The notes under the pieces were generated by a model, which was given only the letters and a program-made list of their open reading frames with translations, did not search any database and was not told the DNA's origin. DNA of 64,000 nt from Chryseobacterium culicis (GTDB lineage: Bacteria; Bacteroidota; Bacteroidia; Flavobacteriales; Weeksellaceae): contig NZ_PCPP01000001.1 in the NCBI RefSeq assembly GCF_002979755.1, forward strand, positions 62,001 to 126,000, given 5' to 3'. Positions 43,649 to 52,053 of the stretch are shown here, piece by piece. The position numbers and the translations under genes are program-made. Every line of letters begins with the position of its first letter. Position 1 is the first letter of the stretch.

Positions 43649-45364
43649 ATGAAACAGATATTCCTACTTTTATTTACCTTCTTTTGTAGTCTCTTTTTTA
43701 CTCAAAGCAAAATTGATAGTTTAAGATTATTGAATTATGAGGAGCTAAAAAATAAGTTTAATGTTTATGATGAATCCAATAAAAAGTTAGAAGCAAAAGC
43801 TATTTCTCAATATTATTTATCAAAAGCAAAAAAAGAAAAAAATATCCTTGAAACTGCAGAAGGCTATAACCTTATACATTTAACTGAAGATTTCCCATTG
43901 GCTTTAAAGTATGTTGATAGTATGGCCATGATTACAAAAAATGTGAAAGGAGATATATATCCGGCCAGAACATTTATCATAAAAGGAAATTTATACTATA
44001 AATATGACAACTTAAAAGCGGCCCTTGATAATTATATTTTAGGTTTAGAATATTCTAAAAGGCAAAAAAACGTAAAGCAGATCGCTTATGCCAATATGAA
44101 TATTGCCTATTTAAATAGTTATATGGGAAACAATAAAGAAGCGGCAAAAACATTTCGGTATTATTTATTAAACTCCCAAAATATAACAGATGAATATCAG
44201 CATGATCAAATGCGGGTAAGTCTTGCTTACTGCTATATTAAAATAAATAAAATTGATTCTGCCAGATTTTTCATTCAGGAAGGATTAAATTCTCCTTTCG
44301 TAAAAAAGAATAAATATAATATGAATCAATATTTATATTTATCGGGTCAACTGAATCTTAAAACCAAGAATTATCAAACCGCTATTGCTGAGCTCACCAA
44401 GGCATATAATTATTTTTCAAGCATTAATGATAACAATCAAAACTTTGTCTTATATAGCCTGGGAAAATGTTATGAAGAATTACATAATAAACAAGAGACG
44501 ATAAAATATTTTACCCAAATAGATGCTCACGTAAAAGAAACAGAGGTTACTTTTCCAGAATTAGGAGACGTATATACTGTTCTAATAGATTATTATAGGG
44601 AAAGTGGAGATAAAGAAAAACAGCTCTATTATATTGACCGTTTTCTAAAAGTTGACAAAAAGCTTGATGATCAGTTTCGGTACTTATCAACAGAACTACA
44701 CAAAAAGTATGATACCCCCAATCTTCTACAAGAAAAAGAAGATATAATAAATGAATTAAAAAATAAGAAGACATTTTTATATGCTTCTGTTAGTATTTTA
44801 ATATTAATACTATTGATGTTTATATATTTTTATTTCAAAACGAAGAAAGCTGAGAAAAGACATCGAAAAATTGCTCAGGATCTCATTCATTTGATTGAAA
44901 AAAGAAACCTTGAAACCATTGAGAATAAAAATGATCAACAGATAGAGGCTGAAGAGCCAGTAAAAGCTGAAAGCGAAAGTAAAACCATTAAAACTGTTCC
45001 TGAAGATGTGGCTCAATCTATCCTAAAGGATCTGGACACTTTCGAAAACAAACGCCACTTTTTAAAAAATGGTATTACATTAACAAGTCTTGCAAAAAAT
45101 ATAAAAACCAATACTGCGTATCTGTCTGAAATTATTAATACCCACAAGGATAAAAATTTCACAACTTACCTTAATGATTTACGGATTGATTATGTTTTAG
45201 ATCAGCTTGTAAAAGATAAAAAATTTCGTTCTTATAAATTACCTGTTATTGCAGAAGAAATTGGCTATAATAATGTACAGGCATTTTCTATTGCATTTAA
45301 GAAAAGGACGGGAACTACCCCTTCTATTTATATTAAAGAGATTGAAAAATCAATTTCGGGTTAA
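43649..45364 (+). CDS. Membrane-anchored TPR / AraC-type transcription regulator
   Basis: A 571-aa protein from the ATG at 43649 (the in-frame start at 43610 precedes the -7 box). A signal-like helix (1-20) leads a periplasmic TPR array (about 60-360, repeated ALDNYILGLEYS-like units). One membrane helix (about 380-402, LYASVSILILILLMFIYFYF) and a short coiled region follow. The C-terminal AraC/XylS HTH (about 460-565) includes LTSLAKNIKTNTAYLSEIIN and IAEEIGYNNVQAFSIAFKK. It is divergent from the LanB operon and so a candidate activator responding to an outer signal. Confidence 0.8.
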   Translation: MKQIFLLLFTFFCSLFFTQSKIDSLRLLNYEELKNKFNVYDESNKKLEAKAISQYYLSKAKKEKNILETAEGYNLIHLTEDFPLALKYVDSMAMITKNVKGDIYPARTFIIKGNLYYKYDNLKAALDNYILGLEYSKRQKNVKQIAYANMNIAYLNSYMGNNKEAAKTFRYYLLNSQNITDEYQHDQMRVSLAYCYIKINKIDSARFFIQEGLNSPFVKKNKYNMNQYLYLSGQLNLKTKNYQTAIAELTKAYNYFSSINDNNQNFVLYSLGKCYEELHNKQETIKYFTQIDAHVKETEVTFPELGDVYTVLIDYYRESGDKEKQLYYIDRFLKVDKKLDDQFRYLSTELHKKYDTPNLLQEKEDIINELKNKKTFLYASVSILILILLMFIYFYFKTKKAEKRHRKIAQDLIHLIEKRNLETIENKNDQQIEAEEPVKAESESKTIKTVPEDVAQSILKDLDTFENKRHFLKNGITLTSLAKNIKTNTAYLSEIINTHKDKNFTTYLNDLRIDYVLDQLVKDKKFRSYKLPVIAEEIGYNNVQAFSIAFKKRTGTTPSIYIKEIEKSISG

Positions 45365-45539
45365 AACAATTGAAAATCAATTACACAAATTTCCATTCTT
45401 ATTTTCTTTAAAAGAGACATTTTATACCGCTGAATTTCCTATGTATAACATTAAACATTTGTTTAAAAAACCATAAAAGATATTTAAAACTCAGTTAACA
45501 GCCTTCTTCCTGAGATACCGTTGCTTTGCAAAAAAAGTA

Positions 45540-47291
45540 ATGATGGAAAACAACAACCAATTCAACAGAAGAAGATTTCTTAAAAATTCATTATTGGCTG
45601 CCGGAGGAATTTTTATTGCTCCTTTAATTGAAAGCTGCAGCGATGATTTTACCGAAAATGGGAATGCTCCCGATGATCTTAAAAACGGAGGTTTTGAATC
45701 CGGTGTAGCGAGTTTTGATCCCAGCGCTACAGGAATCATCATATGGACCAGATATTCCAAAGGAACTGATGCAGAGATTACATGGGAAATAAGTAAAAAC
45801 AGCAACTTTTCAGAAGTAGTAAGAAGAGGGCAGACCAATGCTACTGTAGTGAATGATTTTACAATAGCCGTTGATGTACAGAATATCTCCTCCAACACAA
45901 AATATTACTACAGATTCTATAATACCAAAACCAAAGAAGTGAGTGTAACAGGGGAAACTCTTACTTTACCTTCAAAATCAGATGCCGTAAGTGAAGTGAA
46001 GATGGCGGTAGTGTCTTGTTCTAATTTTCCTGCAGGACTTTTTAATGTATATGGAGCGATTGCAAAATCGGAAGCTGATGTTGTCGTACATCTTGGGGAT
46101 TATATCTATGAATATGCACCGGGACAATATGGTACGAATCCTTACACCAACCCATTAGGAAGAGCCCATCAGCCAGCAAAAGAAATTCTTAACCTCAGCG
46201 ATTACAGAGAACGATACAGACAGTACAGAGGCGATAAAAACCTTCAGCTTCTTCACCAGAAAAAACCATTCATCTGTGTTTGGGATGACCATGAATTTGC
46301 CAATGATACCTATAAATCCGGAGCAGAAAACCATCAGCCTAATGAAGGGGATTTTCAGGCAAGAAAAATGGCTGCTTTTCAGGCATACAGTGAATATATT
46401 CCTCTTAAAACAGGAAAGGACATGAGAATTTACAGAAGTTTCAACTTCGGAAATATCGTTTCCCTTTACATGATGGATACGAGAGTGATTGCAAGAGATA
46501 AACAGATGGAATATTCAGATTATCTTGATAACACGGGAAATTTTAATCAGCTACAGTTTAAAACCGATCTCTTAAGCACAAGCAGAAAACTGATCGGAAA
46601 TGAGCAGATGTCATGGCTGAGCTCGCAGATTAATGGTGATACGGCAAAGTGGAAAGTGCTTGGACAGCAGATTTTAATGACTAAAATGATGGTTCCAGCT
46701 GAATTATTGATGCTTTTGAATCAGATTTTAGCAGAAATAAAACAACATGGAAGTGCACAGCCGGCTACGATGCAGGCACTTCAGAATACCATCACACAAC
46801 TGATTATTCTTAAAACAAGGTACAAACAGCAGGATCCTACATTAACGCCCCAGGAAATTGCCAGAATTACAACAACTCTGCCTTATAATTTAGATGCATG
46901 GGACGGATATTTCATGGAAAGAGAACAGCTTTATTCTCTTCTTGCCGGAAAAAATGTAGTGGTACTGGCTGGAGATACTCACAATGCATGGTTAGGAAAA
47001 CTGACTGATGCGCAGGGTAAATTCATAGGAACAGAATTAGCCTGCAGTTCCGTTTCTTCTCCTGGTCTTGAAGGATATCTGGGAATCAGCTCAGATCCTA
47101 CAAAAGCAATAGAACTGGCTCAGGCATTTTCATTGCTGATTGATGATCTGGAATATGCCAATCTCTACAAAAGAGGATATCTGCATGTGAAATTTACTGC
47201 TGGCAGTTCTGTGGCAGAATGGAGATTTGTAGATAATGTGATCTCCGATACTTACAATACGACGACGGAAAAAACTTATACAATTTCATAG
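45540..47291 (+). CDS. PhoD-like alkaline phosphatase, Tat lipoprotein
   Basis: A 583-aa phosphodiesterase/phosphatase. A twin-arginine signal (NRRRFLKNSLLAAGG) leads to a lipobox IESC, so it is Tat-exported and lipid-anchored. An Fn3-like PhoD N-terminal domain precedes the metallophosphatase region with VVHLGDYIYEY, WDDHEFANDTY and LAGDTHNAW, the metal ligands of PhoD. It likely scavenges phosphate from phosphoesters. Two ATGs (45540 and 45543) are possible starts. Confidence 0.92.
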   Translation: MMENNNQFNRRRFLKNSLLAAGGIFIAPLIESCSDDFTENGNAPDDLKNGGFESGVASFDPSATGIIIWTRYSKGTDAEITWEISKNSNFSEVVRRGQTNATVVNDFTIAVDVQNISSNTKYYYRFYNTKTKEVSVTGETLTLPSKSDAVSEVKMAVVSCSNFPAGLFNVYGAIAKSEADVVVHLGDYIYEYAPGQYGTNPYTNPLGRAHQPAKEILNLSDYRERYRQYRGDKNLQLLHQKKPFICVWDDHEFANDTYKSGAENHQPNEGDFQARKMAAFQAYSEYIPLKTGKDMRIYRSFNFGNIVSLYMMDTRVIARDKQMEYSDYLDNTGNFNQLQFKTDLLSTSRKLIGNEQMSWLSSQINGDTAKWKVLGQQILMTKMMVPAELLMLLNQILAEIKQHGSAQPATMQALQNTITQLIILKTRYKQQDPTLTPQEIARITTTLPYNLDAWDGYFMEREQLYSLLAGKNVVVLAGDTHNAWLGKLTDAQGKFIGTELACSSVSSPGLEGYLGISSDPTKAIELAQAFSLLIDDLEYANLYKRGYLHVKFTAGSSVAEWRFVDNVISDTYNTTTEKTYTIS

Positions 47292-47325
47292 TTTCAATAA
47301 ACATATTTTATTTTCAATTAAGTAG

Positions 47326-47356
47326 AAAGAGTCATGGTGTGCCACTGTGACTCTTT
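47326..47356 (+). terminator. Terminator after phoD-like gene
   Basis: AAAGAGTCA/TGACTCTTT arms around a smaller TGG/CCA stem, ending in a T run. It follows the phosphatase stop by 35 bases. Confidence 0.75.
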
Positions 47357-47388
47357 TATATTATTCCCTTTTTTCGTATCTTGAACAG

Positions 47389-48084
47389 ATGCAAGAGGAT
47401 ATAAGAAAAGATTTTTTACCATTAGTTTCTAAAACATGGTGGTTCATGACCTGGCTTACCAGGATTTTTGGGATGCTTTTATTGTTGGCCGCCTTTCTGC
47501 TGATATTGGGATTGCCTGTTGTGATTAGCGATAAAGTGGTACTATTTGTTGTCATAGCAATACTATATTATCCGGCTCTTGCATTCGGTTTATATCGTTT
47601 CTTTATTTATCAGAAGAAAATCAGAAAAAGAGTGGTTAGAAAGATAAGGATTGATGATCAGGGAATTCATTATAAAAGAGCAGATGGAACAACAGATCAA
47701 ATTCTTTATCAGAATCTGAAAAAATATAGCTTTTCAGATGAATATGATGTAAGCATTACCCCAAGAAACAAAATCTATGTATTGTGGGTAAATGATGGTG
47801 GCTCAGTAGCCGAAGTTGATTTTGATGGAATAGAAGCAGGCTACAGTTCTTATATTGGAAATTTAAAAGCCTTACGAAGAAAATATATTCAGGGAATTGT
47901 GTACTTCAGACCGGACTTACACATTGATCCCATGGTTTATGAGGTCTACTATATCAATCCTGTTGATTTTACATTTGATAAGAAAAAGTATTGGACAGCA
48001 TTTGTACAAACTTTTGCAATATTGATCGTATGCTGTACAGTATTAGGAATTATTATGTTGGGACTGGCTAAATGGCTTTTTTAA
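47389..48084 (+). CDS. Membrane protein of unknown function (231 aa)
   Basis: I start this at the ATG 47389 because the longer reading begins inside the upstream terminator. Two hydrophobic helices (about 20-42, 48-68) are followed by a soluble beta-rich domain (about 80-190, perhaps PH-like). A final helix (about 205-228) follows. No recognised motif. Confidence 0.6.
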   Translation: MQEDIRKDFLPLVSKTWWFMTWLTRIFGMLLLLAAFLLILGLPVVISDKVVLFVVIAILYYPALAFGLYRFFIYQKKIRKRVVRKIRIDDQGIHYKRADGTTDQILYQNLKKYSFSDEYDVSITPRNKIYVLWVNDGGSVAEVDFDGIEAGYSSYIGNLKALRRKYIQGIVYFRPDLHIDPMVYEVYYINPVDFTFDKKKYWTAFVQTFAILIVCCTVLGIIMLGLAKWLF

Positions 48085-48249
48085 GAATAGATCTCATCAG
48101 ATGATGGAGGATTAAAATTTCCACCTCCTTTCAATTTTATTTTCTCATCTCAAAATCTTATGCTTATATTTATTTTATATTGAGGTTTGCCAGCCAATAA
48201 GATAGAGAGTATTTCTTTAGAAACTAATGCCGGATTTAAAATTAAGTGA

Positions 48250-49299
48250 ATGAAGAATTTGAAAAAACAGCTCGGACAGTTTCCCGATGAAAAAAGAAAA
48301 GAATATTTCAGTACACTTCCCAATTATCTCAACGGAAGATTTCAGAATATATTGACAACACCTGCATTATTAGAAGGCGAAAGTATGACCAAACTGCTTC
48401 TGCAAAGCCTTTGCAAGGTAGAAAATACATTACCAAAGAAAGCTCTTCCTTTTGTAGTGACTGATCTCAACAATCTTCAGCCTGATGAAAATATACTGGT
48501 GTGGTTTGGGCATAGTTCCTATTTCATACAAGTGGATGGAATGAAATTTCTGATAGATCCTGTTTTCAGTGGAAATGCTTCCCCTATGCCAGGTTCTATA
48601 AAGGCTTTTCAGGGAGCCGATTATTATAAACCGGAACATATGCCGGATATAGACTTCCTGCTTATTTCACATGACCATTGGGATCATCTGGATTATAAAA
48701 CCGTTCAGGAATTAAAAGATAAGGTAGGTAAAGTTATTTGCGGCTTGGGAACCGGGCAGCACTTTGAATACTGGGGCTGGAATTTTGACAGAATCATCGA
48801 AAAAAACTGGTGGGAAAGTATAGACATTGCAGAAGGTTTCAGAGTTACGCTCACTCCGGCAAGACATTTTTCCGGAAGATTACTGAACCGTAATATTTCA
48901 CTCTGGACTTCCTTTGTTTTAAAAACTCCAACGAAAAATCTGTTTTTAGGTGGTGATAGCGGTTATGGAAATCATTTTGCACAAATTGGAGAACAATATG
49001 GACCATTTGATTTAGCCATCATGGAAACCGGACAATACAATGAAAAATGGCCTTATATTCATACTTTGCCGGAGCAGCTGATGCCGGAAATAAAAGAACT
49101 GAAAGCCAAAAACTTTATTCCGGTACACAACTCCAAATTCAAGCTGGCACAGCATACCTGGTATGAACCTTTGGAGCTTTCGTCGAAACATGCAGAAGAA
49201 AACAATATTCCAATAACACTTCCTGTGATCGGAGAAAAAGTAAACTTAGACCAGTTGGGAACAATCATCTGGAAAAAGTGGTGGGAGGAATATGTATAA
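48250..49299 (+). CDS. Metallo-beta-lactamase-fold hydrolase (UlaG/NAPE-PLD-like)
   Basis: A 349-aa protein with the MBL motif LISHDHWDHLD (HxHxDH, about residue 140), preceded by WFGHSSYFIQVDG and followed by the metal ligands in TPARHFSGR and LGGDSGYG. The order fits the large UlaG/NAPE-PLD-like hydrolase group, which hydrolyses phosphodiesters or lactones. No signal peptide, so cytosolic. Substrate unknown. Confidence 0.85.
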   Translation: MKNLKKQLGQFPDEKRKEYFSTLPNYLNGRFQNILTTPALLEGESMTKLLLQSLCKVENTLPKKALPFVVTDLNNLQPDENILVWFGHSSYFIQVDGMKFLIDPVFSGNASPMPGSIKAFQGADYYKPEHMPDIDFLLISHDHWDHLDYKTVQELKDKVGKVICGLGTGQHFEYWGWNFDRIIEKNWWESIDIAEGFRVTLTPARHFSGRLLNRNISLWTSFVLKTPTKNLFLGGDSGYGNHFAQIGEQYGPFDLAIMETGQYNEKWPYIHTLPEQLMPEIKELKAKNFIPVHNSKFKLAQHTWYEPLELSSKHAEENNIPITLPVIGEKVNLDQLGTIIWKKWWEEYV

Positions 49300-49328
49300 T
49301 GAACGATTTAATCAACTTTAAAATAAAA

Positions 49329-49357
49329 AAAACCTGCCCATTACTGAGCAGGTTTTT
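49329..49357. terminator. Bidirectional terminator between MBL and DUF4822 genes
   Basis: An AAAACCTGC/GCAGGTTTT hairpin with T runs on both sides, serving the two convergent genes. Confidence 0.85.
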
Positions 49358-49380
49358 CCTTCTTATCAAAAAAATAATCA

Positions 49381-50220
49381 CTACAAAGGTTCCTTATGGT
49401 TTACCTTAGTATGTATAATATCGTAAAATACTGCTGGGTTGGCTGCATCAGGGGTAATTCTATAAGTAAACGTAGTTTCGTTCAGAACCAGAATATCTAC
49501 AACACGCGTAAATGTAGGAGTGGTAAGGGTTCTTTTTTTTCCGTCCGGAGAAATAGACCACGTTCCTTCAGATCTCAACACATCATTCAATCCAAAAATT
49601 TTAAAAGTTCCATTAGCTTTGAAATAAGAATAGCCTACAAATCCGGATACACTGGCATCAGTTAACGCTACATTATTTCCACTTTTATCTTTCGCCCCTG
49701 TTGTTTCCCATGGAGTGGAAGCCAGAGTAAGCTGTCCGTTGGTTGGTTCTGCGTGAGCAGTTTTCGTATGGATGATATCATAATAAACAGATGGATCACT
49801 GGAGTTGGGACGAATTCTATAGGTAAATTCATTTTTATTTAAAACAAGGATTTCAACATCACGGGTGAAAATAGTAGTTCCATCCGGATTCAATGCTGCA
49901 ATAGTTCTGGTTTTTCCCTGTGCATCTACAGACCATGTTCCCATAGATCTCAGCACATCCGTAAGATTATAAATGGCAAACTTCCCATCTGATTTGAAAT
50001 AAGCAAAACCTACATATCCGGCAACACTGGCATCAGTAAGGGCTACACTATTTCCATTTTTATCTTTAGCTCCTGTTGTTTCCCATGGAGTAGAAGACAA
50101 TGTCTGTGAGGGAGTCTGCTGTTCAATAATAATTTCATCGTCATCATTTGAGCATGAAACGAAAGATGCTGACAACAAAACGGCTGCAGACAGATAACAT
50201 AATTTTTTCAGGGTATTCAT
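49381..50220 (-). CDS. Tandem DUF4822 lipoprotein
   Basis: A 279-aa lipoprotein. The signal peptide ends with a lipobox (SFVSCS). Two near-identical DUF4822 domains follow (about 40-155 and 165-275). Each starts STPWETTGAKDK and contains FKxxGxFxIxxLxDVLRSxGTWS, and each ends in an FYDIIHTK-like segment. The high internal identity points to a recent internal duplication. Function unknown. Confidence 0.85.
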   Translation of the reverse strand: MNTLKKLCYLSAAVLLSASFVSCSNDDDEIIIEQQTPSQTLSSTPWETTGAKDKNGNSVALTDASVAGYVGFAYFKSDGKFAIYNLTDVLRSMGTWSVDAQGKTRTIAALNPDGTTIFTRDVEILVLNKNEFTYRIRPNSSDPSVYYDIIHTKTAHAEPTNGQLTLASTPWETTGAKDKSGNNVALTDASVSGFVGYSYFKANGTFKIFGLNDVLRSEGTWSISPDGKKRTLTTPTFTRVVDILVLNETTFTYRITPDAANPAVFYDIIHTKVNHKEPL

Positions 50221-50370
50221 AAGGGTATTTTTTAAGTCTTTGCAAACTTATTCCTAATAAATATCAATGCGTTGTATAAAATATCTCTTTTGTTGTAGAA
50301 AATATAACAGATTCCGATTCAGCATGAGAAAAATGATATTGTTAACAAATGCCACTAAAAGCGGTACTTA

Positions 50371-50425
50371 ATTCCCCTCCTCTGGAGGGGTGGCAAAAAT
50401 TCAAAGAATTTGTGACGGGGTGGTT
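50371..50425. repeat. Dispersed palindromic intergenic repeat
   Basis: Two back-to-back palindromes: CCCCTCCTCTGGAGGGG, then AAATTCAAAGAATTT, ending in a GACGGGGTGG tail. From memory this composite element recurs in intergenic regions of Chryseobacterium and related genomes. It may be a REP/MITE-type sequence. GC content is far above the surroundings. Confidence 0.65.
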
Positions 50426-50495
50426 ATGGTTGCTGACTTTCATCAATAAAATAAATTTTCTGCCATAAAACTCACCAAAAATTCTATTTTTGAGT

Positions 50496-51209
50496 ATGAA
50501 TAACAGAAACCGTGGAAAAAATACCGGCGATGATACCCTTTTCGGTTCGGAGAAACAGGTCAATAAACTGAAACTGGCTGTTGAAGATATGAAGTATCTG
50601 CTGACCAGAGAGTACCCGGAAAAAGCGGCTTCTGATCTTGTGGGAAACAGATATCGATTGAAAACCCGCCAGATACAGGCTCTGCGTGGAGCATCCGCAT
50701 CTGCTGTACAGCTTCACAATAGAGAATTGAAGCACTTAGAAGCATCTGATTTAAATGGAAAAACAATTTATCTTGATGGTTTTAATGTTCTGATCTTGCT
50801 GGAAAGTCTGCTTTCGGAAGCCTATATTTTTGAAGGATTGGATGGCTGTATCCGTGATCTTTCCGGAGTTCATGGTACCTATAAAAGAGTTAATCAGACC
50901 TTGAAAGCAATGGAATTGGTTGCTGCTTTTCATCAAAAAAACCAGATTCAGAAATTGGTATGGATCTTTGATAAACCGGTTTCCAACAGCGGAAGAATCA
51001 AACAGAGTATTCTTGAGTTTGCTGAGCAGCACCAGCTCAATTGGGAAGCGGACCTGCAATACAATCCCGATAAATTTTTGGCGGAGAGTTCGGAGCTCAT
51101 CATTTCCTCGGATGCCTGGATTCTGGATCACTGTAAAGAATGGTTTAATCTGATTGGATATTTGATTACAGAAGAAAATATTGCTGTTAACCTCATCAAA
51201 ACAAAATAA
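50496..51209 (+). CDS. DUF434 domain protein
   Basis: A 237-aa protein from ATG 50496 (an in-frame TTG lies two codons upstream). DUF434 features are visible: DMKYLLTREYPEKAAS, LVGNRYRLKTRQIQALRG, then a DUF5616-like domain with YLDGFNVLILLES and SDAWILDH. The acidic residues suggest a PIN-like nuclease fold, which I infer rather than see. A TATTTTTG box overlaps the start, so transcription may begin at or near the ATG. It leads a row of same-strand genes ending in the tRNA-like locus. Confidence 0.75.
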   Translation: MNNRNRGKNTGDDTLFGSEKQVNKLKLAVEDMKYLLTREYPEKAASDLVGNRYRLKTRQIQALRGASASAVQLHNRELKHLEASDLNGKTIYLDGFNVLILLESLLSEAYIFEGLDGCIRDLSGVHGTYKRVNQTLKAMELVAAFHQKNQIQKLVWIFDKPVSNSGRIKQSILEFAEQHQLNWEADLQYNPDKFLAESSELIISSDAWILDHCKEWFNLIGYLITEENIAVNLIKTK

Positions 51210-51211
51210 GT

Positions 51212-51862
51212 ATGAATTTGTTTGAACCTTATATTTCCTTATTTTCCGAAGCCTGGAAAGATCAATATCAATCCGTTTTAGTAAAAGAACATCTGGAAAA
51301 CCTGGAAAAAAATATATACAGATTTAAGGAAAATGCCTTGGAATGGAACTTCCCTTATTTTAACGAAGAAATAAAGATCAACAGACAGGAAAGTTTTGAA
51401 CAATTTATTACCATTCTTGAAAGTAACCATTCCGATGAGGTGAAAGCAAAATTTCTGGAAGCCATTCCATTTGAACATTGGCTGAATATCTTAGGTCAAA
51501 GATTAACCTCTGCAAGTATTCGTGATGAAAATGGAATTCCTCCCTTGAAAACAATGTTGATCAATGCCTGTCAGGAGCCATTTAATAATGAAATTACCAT
51601 TGCACAGAGAGCCTGGGAGAAGCACATCGGGAGAATGGATGACGATTTCTGGGGTGAGATCAAAGGAAATAATCAGCAGAAACAGGAGAAAGTAATGGCG
51701 AAAATCCATGATATTCTTGATAATAAAACCTGGTGGAATGTTTTCTTCCACTACAAACATGAACTGGTTTTTGAAGTCCGGGAAAAAGAAGGCCACGGTA
51801 TCCGATGGAGCCATGGAGGAACAAAACTGATTGGCTTTCTGGAAAGATTTATCAATGAATAA
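51212..51862 (+). CDS. Hypothetical protein of the DUF434 operon (216 aa)
   Basis: A cytosolic, helix-rich protein that starts 2 bases after the DUF434 stop, so the two are translated together. Trp and His residues cluster near the C-terminus (TWWNVFFHYKHELVFEVREKE, then GIRWSHGG). No known family or catalytic motif recognised. Role open. Confidence 0.65.
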   Translation: MNLFEPYISLFSEAWKDQYQSVLVKEHLENLEKNIYRFKENALEWNFPYFNEEIKINRQESFEQFITILESNHSDEVKAKFLEAIPFEHWLNILGQRLTSASIRDENGIPPLKTMLINACQEPFNNEITIAQRAWEKHIGRMDDDFWGEIKGNNQQKQEKVMAKIHDILDNKTWWNVFFHYKHELVFEVREKEGHGIRWSHGGTKLIGFLERFINE

Positions 51863-51874
51863 AATGCAAAGATC

Positions 51875-51945
51875 TGTGTCATTTGTGAAATCTGTGGGAA
51901 AATACATAAGCCCGCAAATTAGATAGATTAATCAGATTTTTTAAC
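51875..51945. repeat. Possible dispersed repeat (TCTGTG words)
   Basis: Repeated short words ATCTGTG and TTTGTGAAA with a GCCCGCAAATTAGA tail. I recall similar sequences in many flavobacterial intergenic regions. Support is by eye only. Confidence 0.4.
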
Positions 51946-52026
51946 CTTAAAACTATTTTCTCTTTTCGTTTTTCGTCTTTTTTTACCTTCTTTTTAACTG
52001 CGTAAAAACATTGCGTACCATACTTC

Positions 52027-52034
52027 TAGTTTTG
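52027..52034 (+). promoter_or_regulatory. Candidate -7 box for the SDR-tRNA-like operon
   Basis: TAGTTTTG matches TAnnTTTG and ends 20 bases before the SDR ATG. No clear -33 at the expected distance. It would give the tRNA-like operon its own promoter. Confidence 0.4.
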
Positions 52035-52053
52035 CAGATATAAAACAGAAGCT

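Noticed and set aside
50342..50563. Small minus-strand ORF over the palindromic repeat
   Set aside because: Its sequence derives from the repeat and the start of the DUF434 gene; no sign of a real protein.
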